Part shown: positions 9,534 through 18,206 of the stretch, piece by piece | Layout: every line of letters starts with the position of its first letter | How positions within the stretch are numbered: the stretch's first letter is position 1 | Virus record (IMG/VR): IMGVR_UViG_3300026479_000007 | Coordinates: 62,001-126,000 of that record | Length of the DNA: 64,000 nucleotides | Origin: a virus | Strand: one strand, 5' to 3' | The notes under the pieces: generated by a model | The model's input: only the letters and a program-made list of their open reading frames with translations | What the model was told of the DNA's origin: nothing | The model's database searches: none | Program-made: the position numbers and the translations under genes

Positions 9534-9540
9534 ATAAATA
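9534..9540 (-). promoter_or_regulatory. Candidate late-promoter element, minus strand
   Basis: Reads AATATTTATAA on the minus strand, 4 nt before the start at 9529. The short spacing could mean a near-leaderless transcript or a chance match in AT-rich DNA. Confidence 0.25.
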
Positions 9541-9555
9541 TTAAATTTAAATAAA

Positions 9556-12147
9556 TTATTGATTATCTTCTTTTCTAAAATTAAAAACATCTTTTAATCC
9601 ACTAGAATTTAACCTTTCTTTATATTCTGTTGCTTTACTAACTTTTTCAGAAGCGTTTTGAATTTTCTTTAAAAAGTCAAATTGTTCTTTTTGTCTCTTT
9701 ATTAATTTTAAGATTTTCTCTTTTGCTTTTTCTTGTATTAATTTTGCTATTTTTGATTTAGCTTCAGAAACTAACCTTCTTATAAGCATAGATAAAACGA
9801 TAGAATATAAAGAATTTATTATACTCTTAGAAAATGCTGATTTTTGCTCAAAATCTTTTTCATTTCCACTTTTACAAGATTCACAAATTTCACAAGGACT
9901 TGATAAAATTTCTTTAGAGCTCAAAGGTTCTTGTCCAGTTTTTATTAACTCAGCATTTATAACACCAAATACTTGATTCATTTCAGGACTAACAGATAAA
10001 GAAACACTTATATATTGCATTATTTTTTCAATAACTATTTGAAAAAAACTTTGTTTTACTTGTGTAGAATCTTCTTCATTTCTTTGTCTTTGCATTTCTG
10101 ATTTTACATAATTATTTAATAATGTAAAAGATTCTGCTGGATTAGGTCTTTGGCTTTCAGATATTCCTAAGTCTTCAGAAGAAACTAAATCAAATTCATC
10201 TTCAAAATTTTCTGGTAAGCTTATTTCAACTTTTTGACAAGAAACTATTAATTCAATTTTTCCAGCCTCTAACTGTCTTTTTAGTTCAACTCTATTATAT
10301 TCTAATTCTTGTTCAGTTACTCCTGGATTATTAGAAATAGAATACATCTTTTCTCCACAAGCAGCAGCATTTAATAGTTTTTCTTGAACTTCTGAGTCTG
10401 GGTTTATTTTTTCTTTAGGTCCAAAAATCATTTTTATAATTTGAGCAACTAAAGCTCTTTTACCCATTGATAATGAAGGTCTTAAGTATTTTGTTAGATA
10501 TTGTTCATTTGTTAATCCTATATCATCTGGATTTACTCTAAATGAAAATGTGTTTATTATTTGATTCCTAAAATCCTCAGTTACAGAACTTAAGCTTGTT
10601 AATAATAAATTTTCATCAATTTGAATATCTGATTCTATAACTCCAACAGTTTGATTTGATGTGTTATTTGAATCAGTTGAGTCTTGATTTGGTATAAACG
10701 TAGAAGAACCAACATTTGATTGGGTAGGGACAAATTCAGCACCTTGAGGTGGATAAGTTGTTCCACTTATAACTCTTTCTTCATTTAAGCTATCATCAAA
10801 TCTTAGGAAGACTTCAATGTAGCTTTCTGATAAATCTGCATTATCAACATATTTATAACTTGGTAAACTAGCATTATTTGTAACTAAAAATACATAATTC
10901 GAATCAGTATTTCCAGGATATGTAACTCCATCTACAACTAATTCATTAGAGTCAGAAAAGTCACTTACCCAATCATAATATTTATCATCTAAAGATTGAT
11001 AATCAACAAATTCATCACCATCTATTGGTCCAATTGTTATAGATGCAGTTGGGAGACCTTTATTATTAGTAACAGTTAAAATTAAACTAGTAATATCTTC
11101 AACTCTTGTTGCATTTGCAGGTATTTTTTGTTTTTTAAATTCATAAGTTAAAGGTTCTGCAACTAAACTGTAACTATATACTAAATTTTCAGTATTTCCA
11201 CTTGAATTAGAATTAGTAACACCAGTACTATAAGATTGACTATTTCCAGAAAAACTACTATCAATTTCTAATTCAAAATTTAATATATTTTCTATATTTT
11301 TATTTTTATCAATTTCTATGTTATTTAAAGCTTCTTTATATCCATCTAAAGACGCTTTAAGAACATAGGTTCCTGATTTCAATTTCTTTATTAAATAATT
11401 ACCACTTTCATCAGAAAGTAATTCCAAAGGCGGATTAGCTCCAACAATTTCTATTTTTGCACCATTTAAGGATTTGTCTTCACTTAAAGATTTAATATTC
11501 CCAGACACATCTCCATACAGATAAGGAACTTCTGCTTTTAAAGTTCCAGTAGGTGGATAGTTAATGTCAAACTCTTCTGAATAGTAACCAACATTATTAA
11601 ATTCTGTTTTTACTTTTTTTATAAATTCATCAACTGTAATCTGAGTATCTGCTGAAAATTTTGTTACTTTTACAGTAGGAAGTCTATCTGGTATATTACT
11701 ATAAACATTTGCATACCTAGCTCCATTTACTTGAAATTCAGAAAATTCATACTCTACAACATTAGTCAATTCTTGTGTAGAAGAATTTGAATCAGATGAA
11801 TCTGAAACTGTAGTATCTTTTACTTGTGGAGCTAAATTAATTTGTCTTACATCTAAAGATTTAGCTAAACCTTTTATAATTATGTCTTCTAATAAAAATT
11901 CATTTTCACCATAAGTAGCAAAAACTTTCCTTAAAAACTGATTCATAACAGCATCAGTAGTACCTGGCCCAGATATTGCATCTAAAAATTTAGTTGATAA
12001 ATCAAAAGTGCTTATTTGTTGACTTTTCTTTAAATTTGGAAATTGAATTTTAGGTGCTGTAACATAAGTGTTAAGCGAATTTAATTTAGAAAGTGCTTTA
12101 TTTTGACTTTCTGTTAATAGTGAATTTAAAGGTTTTTTAAATGGCAT
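9556..12147 (-). CDS. Large putative baseplate/tail protein with carboxypeptidase-regulatory-like insert
   Basis: 863 residues. The N-terminal region is helical and describes no known family. Residues about 205-290 form a carboxypeptidase-regulatory-like beta-sandwich: GDVSGNIKSLSEDKSLNGAK, then SDESGNYLIKKLKSGTYVLK and SLDGYKEA. A Ser/Asn/Thr-rich linker follows. The C-terminal 200 residues contain a Cys cluster (CEICESCKSG), which could bind a metal, and a long basic amphipathic helix (KSKIAKLIQEKAKEKILKLI). The mixture of helices at both ends with a beta insert suggests a connector within the baseplate. It is translated with the two genes upstream (8 nt spacing). Confidence 0.55.
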   Translation of the reverse strand: MPFKKPLNSLLTESQNKALSKLNSLNTYVTAPKIQFPNLKKSQQISTFDLSTKFLDAISGPGTTDAVMNQFLRKVFATYGENEFLLEDIIIKGLAKSLDVRQINLAPQVKDTTVSDSSDSNSSTQELTNVVEYEFSEFQVNGARYANVYSNIPDRLPTVKVTKFSADTQITVDEFIKKVKTEFNNVGYYSEEFDINYPPTGTLKAEVPYLYGDVSGNIKSLSEDKSLNGAKIEIVGANPPLELLSDESGNYLIKKLKSGTYVLKASLDGYKEALNNIEIDKNKNIENILNFELEIDSSFSGNSQSYSTGVTNSNSSGNTENLVYSYSLVAEPLTYEFKKQKIPANATRVEDITSLILTVTNNKGLPTASITIGPIDGDEFVDYQSLDDKYYDWVSDFSDSNELVVDGVTYPGNTDSNYVFLVTNNASLPSYKYVDNADLSESYIEVFLRFDDSLNEERVISGTTYPPQGAEFVPTQSNVGSSTFIPNQDSTDSNNTSNQTVGVIESDIQIDENLLLTSLSSVTEDFRNQIINTFSFRVNPDDIGLTNEQYLTKYLRPSLSMGKRALVAQIIKMIFGPKEKINPDSEVQEKLLNAAACGEKMYSISNNPGVTEQELEYNRVELKRQLEAGKIELIVSCQKVEISLPENFEDEFDLVSSEDLGISESQRPNPAESFTLLNNYVKSEMQRQRNEEDSTQVKQSFFQIVIEKIMQYISVSLSVSPEMNQVFGVINAELIKTGQEPLSSKEILSSPCEICESCKSGNEKDFEQKSAFSKSIINSLYSIVLSMLIRRLVSEAKSKIAKLIQEKAKEKILKLIKRQKEQFDFLKKIQNASEKVSKATEYKERLNSSGLKDVFNFRKEDNQ

Positions 12148-12155
12148 AATTTAAT

Positions 12156-12515
12156 TTATTCAGCACTTTTATTTTTATTACCGTTTATATATTTAAAAAT
12201 TTCTTTTTTCATATCATCATTAGGCATTCCGTTAGAAGATAATGAAGAATCTGGATTTGAACCATCTTTATAAATTATATCCTTTATCATTTTTGCTACA
12301 GAAAGCATCGAATTAGAACGTTCAGCAGCAACTTTTAAATAATCAACTGCAAATTTACCTTGCAAAACAAAATCTTCTGGACTAACTATAGTTTCATCTT
12401 GTCTTCTATATCTCTCTAAAGATAAATCTCTTTCTTCTTCCATATTTTTAAGAGATTTATCTAATAATTTTCGAAACATATCTTCTAAATTATTTGTATC
12501 ACCTTGATTTTCCAT
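12156..12515 (-). CDS. Small helical hypothetical protein
   Basis: 119 residues, mostly helical and charged, family not recognised. It has an N-terminal acidic/basic coiled segment (LEDMFRKLLDKSLKNMEEER) and a second helix (SPEDFVLQGKFAVDYLKVAA). Its placement directly upstream of the 863-residue structural gene (8 nt) and downstream of the late sigma gene suggests a late function such as assembly chaperone or minor baseplate part. A small-terminase-like role is conceivable from size and helicity, but nothing specific supports it. Confidence 0.55.
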   Translation of the reverse strand: MENQGDTNNLEDMFRKLLDKSLKNMEEERDLSLERYRRQDETIVSPEDFVLQGKFAVDYLKVAAERSNSMLSVAKMIKDIIYKDGSNPDSSLSSNGMPNDDMKKEIFKYINGNKNKSAE

Positions 12516-12530
12516 ACTTTTAATTTATTA

Positions 12531-12537
12531 ATAAATA
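12531..12537 (-). promoter_or_regulatory. Candidate late-promoter element, minus strand
   Basis: Minus strand reads TATATTTATTA, 15 nt before the start at 12515. Confidence 0.3.
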
Positions 12538-12556
12538 TATTTAACAAAAAAAATAA

Positions 12557-13441
12557 CTAATTTAATCCTCTTAAAAAATCTTCTTTAAAGTTTTTATACA
12601 TATTTCTTATTCTAGTTAAAGAATAAGTTATTTCTTTTGTTTGTAAATCTGTTCTTTCCTTAATTAAATGATACAATAAATTTTTATTGTAAATATTAAT
12701 TACTTCATGTCTATTAAATATAAAAATTATAGCCTCCATTACCTTTTTGTCATTTGGTAAAATTTTAGGATTTATTAATTCTTCTTCTAATTTTTTTATT
12801 GTCTCTCTAAAAACTACATTATTAATCTTTTCAGACTCTAAATCCATTTTCTTTTCTTCACTATCTTCTCCTAAATTTACTTCAGCTGATGAATTTTCTA
12901 TACTTATGTTACTTTGTGTATTTTTATAAGAGATTTTCTTTTCACCCATTAAATAATGCTTAGCAATAGTACCGAAAAAAGCAAAGGCTCTCGCACCTTT
13001 TGAGGGGTCATACCTATCCATTTTTGTTATTAAAAAAGACATACAATCCTCTTGTAACTCTCTTATTTCTATATCAGAACGAAAAAGTTTATAGGTAAAT
13101 ATAATGTTTTCAACTAATTTTTTTAAAGATTTATAAATATCTTCTCTAAAAATTTTTTCTTTTTTGATATTATCTTTCTCTTTTATAAAATTAGCTATAG
13201 CTCTTTCTTGTTCTACACTCCAATATACAGAGTTTTTTTCATACTTTTCTTCGACTTCTTCTTCATTGACAATTCTAGAATATTCTTCTCTAAGGAATTC
13301 AATTGTTAATTCTTTTTTATCGTCATTTTCTTGTTCAAATTCTGGATTGTATTTTGTAATATTTTTATGTAAATACAAAAATTCTTCTCCTATTGATTCA
13401 AACTTTAATTCACTTAAAGATTTTAAATTTTGCCCTGGCAT
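12557..13441 (-). CDS. gp55: gp55-like late-transcription sigma factor
   Basis: 294 residues. Residues about 120-165 resemble sigma-70 region 2 as kept in T4 gp55-type factors: helix EIRELQEDCMSFLITKMDRY, then DPSKGARAFAFFGTIAKHYL, matching 'e.eDl.qe.l..l...i.kyDp.kG..f.af....ar..i'. The C-terminal third is helical and basic and could hold the region-4 or clamp-contact part. In T4, gp55 directs host RNA polymerase to late promoters with the help of gp33 and the sliding clamp gp45. It is flanked by late baseplate genes on the same strand. The recurring TATTTAT elements in this window are natural candidates for its target. Confidence 0.75.
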   Translation of the reverse strand: MPGQNLKSLSELKFESIGEEFLYLHKNITKYNPEFEQENDDKKELTIEFLREEYSRIVNEEEVEEKYEKNSVYWSVEQERAIANFIKEKDNIKKEKIFREDIYKSLKKLVENIIFTYKLFRSDIEIRELQEDCMSFLITKMDRYDPSKGARAFAFFGTIAKHYLMGEKKISYKNTQSNISIENSSAEVNLGEDSEEKKMDLESEKINNVVFRETIKKLEEELINPKILPNDKKVMEAIIFIFNRHEVINIYNKNLLYHLIKERTDLQTKEITYSLTRIRNMYKNFKEDFLRGLN

Positions 13442-13531
13442 TTTTCATTTTTTTTATTTTTTAGGACATTTACTTTTTTATACGTAAATGATTTGTACAA
13501 TTTTTACGTCTCATGTTTTGTTTGAAAATTT

Positions 13532-13560
13532 AAAGGCAACCTTTTTAAGAGGTTGCCTTT
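13532..13560 (-). terminator. Strong hairpin terminator after the glycan operon
   Basis: A perfect 11-bp inverted repeat: AAAGGCAACCT at 13532-13542 and AGGTTGCCTTT at 13550-13560, with a 7-nt loop. T-rich sequence flanks both sides, so it may work in both directions. It lies just past the stop of the last minus-strand glycosyltransferase gene. Confidence 0.75.
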
Positions 13561-13568
13561 TATTTTTA

Positions 13569-14519
13569 TTAGGCGGTTGTTTCTTCGTATTCTATTTCTC
13601 TATCTTCAGACATAAAGTATTCACTTTTAGCTTGTTCCATCCAAAAGCCAATCTCTTTAGCAGTCAAACCTCCATTTTCCTTAGATATTGTAGTTATATT
13701 TGAAGGGATTTTTGAAGAGAATCTATCAAAAGTTGAGCTATTAACATCCATTCTCATTTGATAACCATATCTTGGAATAGTATAAGTTTTTAAATCTTCA
13801 TAAATCATTCTTAAGAAAAATTCATATGAAGAAGCGATACTCATATTTTCCTTAAAAGGATAATATTTACCTTCTCTTTCTTCACTGTATTCTTTAATAT
13901 CTTCAACTTTCAACATACAACCTGTTGGTGATAAGCAATTCCAAGACATTAATAATTGTAAGTCAGCTTGCCCAGAAACTTCAACTTTACCTTCAAGCCA
14001 AGTAGCTTCATTTAAATGTCCAGTCATATTTCCAGCTGAAACTTGTCTTACAATTGGGAAAAATACAGATACGTCTTCTTTTTCAGTAGAGAATCTATCA
14101 AAATTATAGACCCAACTTTCTTCAACAACATCATCTTTATCAATTACAGAAAACCACTTATATCCATTTTCGTTAGCAATATTAAAAGCATCGTTAAAAA
14201 CAGAGTTAAAACTAGTTGATGTAGTTGTCTGAATAGCAAAGTTCAATGTTTTTTCTGAAGTTAAAGTTTTTGTTAAAGGATTTCCTTTATCATCTGTTTC
14301 AAAAGCTCTTTTATAAGGTTTGTTAGCTATTTCAGAAATTTTTTCTAAAGTATCTTTTTCTAAATTTTCAGAAACTAAAATCAAAACATCCGTAGGATTT
14401 GTTTGTTCTGCTAAATTATATAAAGATTCACTTAAAGTTTCTTCTTCAATTTTATTAATTGGTAATACAACTAATAAATTTTTATTATTTAAGGTTTCTA
14501 AATTCTTCAATTCTTTCAT
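13569..14519 (-). CDS. Glycosyltransferase, GT2-like
   Basis: 316 residues, GT-A type. The N-terminus has an alternating beta/alpha start (NKNLLVVLPINKIEEE, then VLILVSEN). The central SVIDKDDVVEESWVYNFDRF carries the acidic D-x-D-D cluster that binds the sugar-nucleotide metal. Further along lie RQVSAGNMTGHLNEATW and a region resembling the acceptor-side GT2 segment (SPTGCMLKVED). Its 5' end overlaps the GT4 gene upstream by 35 nt, so the two are translated together and probably act on one glycan. It is last in the operon, followed by a strong terminator. Confidence 0.65.
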   Translation of the reverse strand: MKELKNLETLNNKNLLVVLPINKIEEETLSESLYNLAEQTNPTDVLILVSENLEKDTLEKISEIANKPYKRAFETDDKGNPLTKTLTSEKTLNFAIQTTTSTSFNSVFNDAFNIANENGYKWFSVIDKDDVVEESWVYNFDRFSTEKEDVSVFFPIVRQVSAGNMTGHLNEATWLEGKVEVSGQADLQLLMSWNCLSPTGCMLKVEDIKEYSEEREGKYYPFKENMSIASSYEFFLRMIYEDLKTYTIPRYGYQMRMDVNSSTFDRFSSKIPSNITTISKENGGLTAKEIGFWMEQAKSEYFMSEDREIEYEETTA

Positions 14520-15693
14520 TTTTAATAGTGTTATAAATATTTAATACAGATTCTACTTCTTTTTCTCTTGTATACTCTGAAATTGTTCTTTCGTATTCTT
14601 TTTGAATTTCTTCTGAATCTAAAACTCCAGAAAAATATCTATCCAAAGCCATACCAATCAATTCAGCCAATTGGAAAACATCTCCGTTAACAGCCCAAAA
14701 TCCATTTTTTTCATTCACATATTCTTTACTTCCAAAAGGAGTCCAACCAACAACGTGAGTACCGCTAGCCATAGCTTCTAAAGGTAATGTACCAAATCCA
14801 GCAACTTCATCAGTATATAATGCGATAGCAGAATTTTTTAACTGTTGTGCAAATTGTTCTTTAGTTAAACCTTGAAGAGGAGCGAAACGAATCCATCTAT
14901 AATGTGGATAAAATTCATAAAATGTTCTAATAACAGTATTAGTTTTCATTTGAGACTCTGGCCCTCTACCAGGCATATAGGAAATCATTGGAGCTTTATC
15001 AGAAATTTTTTCTGGGACATTAAACAATTTTCTATCAATACCTTGTTTATAATTTTTAATATTTAAACCTGGCATAATAGTATTTAAATATTCTGTAATA
15101 CCATCTGAAACAGAAATTACATCTTTAATTCCAAAGTGTTGCCATTTTTGACCAACCTTCATACCAGATAAAACATAATACCAACTTTGAGCCATAACAA
15201 CTCTTCTACAAGGTAATTGAGAAGTGTTTTCCATAATATTAGGAAATCCTTCAGGTATAATTAAGATGTCTTCTGGATTCATTTTTAATGATTCTACTGT
15301 TTCAGTCGTTCCATCAGTATAAGTAAGAACTCCTTCAGCTAAACATCTAACATCAATTTCTTCTTTTAAATCACCTAACCAAGTTGGGTTAAATTTATCA
15401 AAAATAATTACTGGGTCTTTAGCACCTTTTAATCTAGCTTTTTGAGTAGCTTCTAATGATGCTTTATTATTTTGTTGTGGTTCATAAATGATTGCCACAC
15501 TTTTTCCAGCATCTTTTAATATTTTTGCGTGTTCGAATAAAACAGAGATACCTCCACTAGGAGTGTTCATAGCAGGACAGTATATATATACTGTATTTTC
15601 TTCTTTTTCTATTTTAGAAATAAGACTTGAAATTGCTTTTTCTCTTTGTTTTAACATTTCTTCTTCTGAAATTTGTTGAGAAACTGTTTCCAT
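14485..15693 (-). CDS. Glycosyltransferase, GT4-like (GT-B fold)
   Basis: 402 residues with the two-domain layout of GT4 enzymes. The N-terminal Rossmann part has YIYCPAMNTPSGGISVLFEH and VAIIYEPQQ, with the glycine-rich PSGGI loop near the start. The C-terminal donor-binding part has ISYMPGRGPESQ and the hallmark GFGTLPLEAMASGTHVVGW, corresponding to 'E.fG..~lEAMa.G.pVv'. It transfers a sugar from a nucleotide donor, cytoplasmic by analogy. The 3' end overlaps the next glycosyltransferase by 35 nt. It is separated from the HAD-like gene upstream by a hairpin terminator, so it may have its own promoter. Confidence 0.8.
   Translation of the reverse strand: METVSQQISEEEMLKQREKAISSLISKIEKEENTVYIYCPAMNTPSGGISVLFEHAKILKDAGKSVAIIYEPQQNNKASLEATQKARLKGAKDPVIIFDKFNPTWLGDLKEEIDVRCLAEGVLTYTDGTTETVESLKMNPEDILIIPEGFPNIMENTSQLPCRRVVMAQSWYYVLSGMKVGQKWQHFGIKDVISVSDGITEYLNTIMPGLNIKNYKQGIDRKLFNVPEKISDKAPMISYMPGRGPESQMKTNTVIRTFYEFYPHYRWIRFAPLQGLTKEQFAQQLKNSAIALYTDEVAGFGTLPLEAMASGTHVVGWTPFGSKEYVNEKNGFWAVNGDVFQLAELIGMALDRYFSGVLDSEEIQKEYERTISEYTREKEVESVLNIYNTIKNERIEEFRNLK
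14533..14539 (-). promoter_or_regulatory. TATTTAT element before the GT2-like gene (inside upstream gene)
   Basis: Minus strand reads AAATATTTATAAC, 13 nt before the start at 14519. It sits inside the 3' end of the overlapping gene, so an internal promoter is possible but unproven. Confidence 0.25.
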
Positions 15694-15760
15694 ATTATTA
15701 ATTAATTTTTTATTTATAAATGTAATATAGTACTTAAATCATAAAAGTAAACTTTAAACA

Positions 15761-15790
15761 AAAAAAAAGCCTCAAATAATTGAGACTTTT
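15761..15790 (-). terminator. Hairpin terminator upstream of GT4 gene
   Basis: On the minus strand: stem AAAAGTCTCAA / TTGAGGCTTTT (one mismatch) with a 4-nt loop, followed by a run of nine T. It ends the transcript of the HAD-like gene and separates it from the GT4/GT2 pair. Confidence 0.7.
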
Positions 15791-15810
15791 CTTAAATTCA
15801 ATTTAAATAC

Positions 15811-16485
15811 TTATTCAAATAAATTTTTTATAAATTTTTCATTTTTTATATCATTTATAGAATCAAATGAATAATCTGATTGAGAATAAGAATTATACAT
15901 ATGATTGATTTTTATTGAAATCTTATCATTAGGTTTAGACTCAAAAACTTCAGGAGAATCACTAATAGCAACATCAGCAAATTCCCAAACATCTTTATAA
16001 TCTTCAATAAATTTTACATTTTTTACCTTACAAGCATTTTTAGCTAAGAAATGATAAGTCGAAATAATAGAAGCATCTTTACACTTTGCAAACAATACTA
16101 CATCAAACATTTTTGATACTTCTCCAAAAATTTGTAAAAAATTTACTGAATCCATAGATTTTGGAAAGCACTGAGAAGAGCCAAAAATTTGAAATGAAAA
16201 ATCATTATACATAAATTTCTCTAAATCCTCTCTATTTTCAAAAAAATAATGATTTAATAAATCAAAAGTATCTAATGGTAAATTTATTTTTTCATCAATC
16301 TGTCTTTGTATCTCTAAAATATCTTCTTCAGTTTCTTCTGGAGATTCTACATAATTAAAATTGTCATCCATCTGTACAAGAGAATCATTTTTTATAAAAG
16401 TTCTTCTGTACCAATTGTCAAATTGAGTGAAAACATCTCTTATTGTCCCATCTATTCCTATTGCTAATACTTTTTTATTTTTCAT
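15811..16485 (-). CDS. HAD-like protein with degenerate catalytic motif
   Basis: 224 residues. The N-terminus KKVLAIGIDGTIRDVF aligns with HAD motif I (hhhDhDGT), but the position of the nucleophilic first Asp is Gly (I-G-I-D-G-T). A second part, FDVVLFAKCKDASIISTYHF, and a later VAISDSPEVFESKP resemble motifs II/IV of 5'-nucleotidase-like HADs (phage deoxyribonucleotidase-type). With the nucleophile replaced it is probably not a normal phosphatase and may bind a nucleotide or a partner. Six nt separate it from the 166-residue gene upstream. The family call is tentative. Confidence 0.5.
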   Translation of the reverse strand: MKNKKVLAIGIDGTIRDVFTQFDNWYRRTFIKNDSLVQMDDNFNYVESPEETEEDILEIQRQIDEKINLPLDTFDLLNHYFFENREDLEKFMYNDFSFQIFGSSQCFPKSMDSVNFLQIFGEVSKMFDVVLFAKCKDASIISTYHFLAKNACKVKNVKFIEDYKDVWEFADVAISDSPEVFESKPNDKISIKINHMYNSYSQSDYSFDSINDIKNEKFIKNLFE

Positions 16486-16490
16486 ATTTT

Positions 16491-16991
16491 TTATTTTGTT
16501 ATATTAATATTTTCTACTTCATCTTCATAATAAAAAGAAGATTCTTCTTTCATTATTAAATTAAAACCATATAGTTCATAATCACTTTGAACCTCTTGAT
16601 TTTTAACTGAACCTTTTCCTTTTGGAACTATAGCATACTTTTCTAAATCAATTTCTTCACTATAAATCTCTCCAGTCAAACCATTACAAAATCCAGGTTG
16701 CTTAAAAGAAACAAGTCCAACCAAATATCCTTTATCATCTATTCTTAAATTCCTAACAATACCACAACTTAAAGAATCTAAAATAAAATCATTGTAAATA
16801 TCTCTAAAAACTCCCTCTTCTTCATTGTCTATAGCATATTCCAATTCATAACCATCTATAACTCCATTCTCTTCACTTTGTTTTTGATTTTGAATCCAAT
16901 CTTCAACAACCTCTTTTGTGTAAGCTCTAAAGTTTTTATTTTTATTATCTACTTTTAATATCTTATATTCTTTTTCTATTACTTTTGACAT
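16491..16991 (-). CDS. Possible inactive relative of the prohead protease (S80-like fold)
   Basis: 166 residues. By eye its order of motifs parallels the prohead protease at 34784-35428. NKNFRAYTKEVVEDWI matches NRNGRVYPLDILKREA; VRNLRIDDKGYLVGLVSFKQ matches VTEMWWEGETLMGKVKLLD; and GKGSVKNQEVQSDYELYGFN matches GVGSVKN...EDFELIGFD. The catalytic Ser segment (GISSRG in the protease) is IVPKG here, and no His sits in a GELDHP-like motif, so it should be proteolytically dead. It could be a capsid-assembly cofactor or a repurposed fold. A host-like promoter element lies just upstream. The alignment is manual and needs confirmation. Confidence 0.4.
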   Translation of the reverse strand: MSKVIEKEYKILKVDNKNKNFRAYTKEVVEDWIQNQKQSEENGVIDGYELEYAIDNEEEGVFRDIYNDFILDSLSCGIVRNLRIDDKGYLVGLVSFKQPGFCNGLTGEIYSEEIDLEKYAIVPKGKGSVKNQEVQSDYELYGFNLIMKEESSFYYEDEVENINITK

Positions 16992-17012
16992 ATTATATTT
17001 TTTTTATTTAAA

Positions 17013-17020
17013 CAAATATA
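17013..17020 (-). promoter_or_regulatory. Host-type -7 element (TATATTTG) before the 166-residue gene
   Basis: Minus strand TATATTTG fits the Bacteroidota -7 consensus TAnnTTTG, 21 nt before the ATG. The -33 position, 20 nt further up, is only TTAG, so the match is partial. Confidence 0.3.
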
Positions 17021-17048
17021 TATTTTTTTTTATATAAATGCTAATAAA

Positions 17049-18197
17049 TTAAAACAATTCTCTATTGTTACTTAAATTTACAAATTCTTCTTCAATAATT
17101 TCTTCTTTTCCTTCAAAATTTACTAGAAAAACATCTTCCTCTTCACCAAATTCTACATCACCCCACTCTTCATTAATATCTTCACCAAAAGGTCTGATTG
17201 GTCTCAAAGCTGCTTGCATTTTTCTAGGTTCTTTATGAAAATCTACTATACATTTAAACCTTTCTAATATTGTTTGTTTTTTGTCAAATATTCTATAATA
17301 CATTTCATCATTTAAAATAAAAAAGTTTTCTTTAGATACTTCTAATTGCATAATTATATTTTCAAAACTTTTTATCATATTTTCTTTCATCTCTTTAAGA
17401 GTAGAAATTACCTCATCATAATTTAAGTTTTTATAGTCATTTTCGAAAAAGTTATTTTGATTGTAAGTCTTTAAAGGTATAGTATTAAATTCTTTATCAT
17501 CCAATTCTTCTCCAAAAAGTGAAACTTTTTTTTCAAAAGGTATTTTACTTGTAATTGAAAAATCAAAATCATATTGATTTATATCATATAATTTATTTAT
17601 TTTATTTTGTTTTAACTTTTCTTCAAAAACTTCACTTTTTTCAAAAAACTCATTTATATACTCTAAAGTTTTTAAAGTAATATTTGAATTTGCAAACTCA
17701 TAATGTTGTTCTAAATTTCCATTTTTACCTATTTGTAAATGACATATTGTTTTTGAGTTTTTATCTTTTAAAGATAATATTGCTATATCTTTTCTTCTAA
17801 CTTCAGAACTTAAATCATTTAAGCAGTTTCTCATAAACTTTGCCTCAAAATATAATTCTTTAGGAGTTAAGTTAATAATGTAACTTTTATCTGGGAAGGT
17901 GTATAAAATTCTCTTCTTTTCACTTTCATCACTCTCTATAAATTGAGAAGCGTGAAAAAAAGCTTGTTTTAAACTTTTTAAATCCTCTTTAAGTTTTATA
18001 TTTTTATTAAAAAGCTTAACAACTAAACGTATATTTTTCTTAACTTCTTCAGAATTAATAGAAAAATTTTCTTTTTCTATTTTATCTACAAACCAAACTA
18101 TGTGGTTTTGAGGAACTTTTAAACTCTTACAAAATTTTATAGTTTCTATATTTCTACCATTTGATAATAAAAACTTTTCTCTACTTGTTAATTTCAT
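17049..18197 (-). CDS. PcfJ-like domain protein
   Basis: 382 residues. Residues about 115-170 contain EAKFMRNCLNDLSSEVRRKD, AILSLKDKNSKTICHLQI and EQHYEFANSNI, matching the core of PcfJ-like proteins ('m.hCv..y...v..g...ifsLr......~Tlei...~~i.q..g..N'). PcfJ-like proteins are found on conjugative plasmids and phages; their biochemical role is unknown. A smaller relative with the same core lies at 45508-46179. The C-terminal 40 residues are strongly acidic. It sits between the A1-like phosphoesterase and the protease-like gene on one strand. Confidence 0.6.
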   Translation of the reverse strand: MKLTSREKFLLSNGRNIETIKFCKSLKVPQNHIVWFVDKIEKENFSINSEEVKKNIRLVVKLFNKNIKLKEDLKSLKQAFFHASQFIESDESEKKRILYTFPDKSYIINLTPKELYFEAKFMRNCLNDLSSEVRRKDIAILSLKDKNSKTICHLQIGKNGNLEQHYEFANSNITLKTLEYINEFFEKSEVFEEKLKQNKINKLYDINQYDFDFSITSKIPFEKKVSLFGEELDDKEFNTIPLKTYNQNNFFENDYKNLNYDEVISTLKEMKENMIKSFENIIMQLEVSKENFFILNDEMYYRIFDKKQTILERFKCIVDFHKEPRKMQAALRPIRPFGEDINEEWGDVEFGEEEDVFLVNFEGKEEIIEEEFVNLSNNRELF

Positions 18198-18206
18198 TTT
18201 TATATA

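Noticed and set aside
13532-13560. Possible riboswitch or small RNA
   Set aside because: A single perfect stem with T-rich flanks and no further structure; a terminator explains it.
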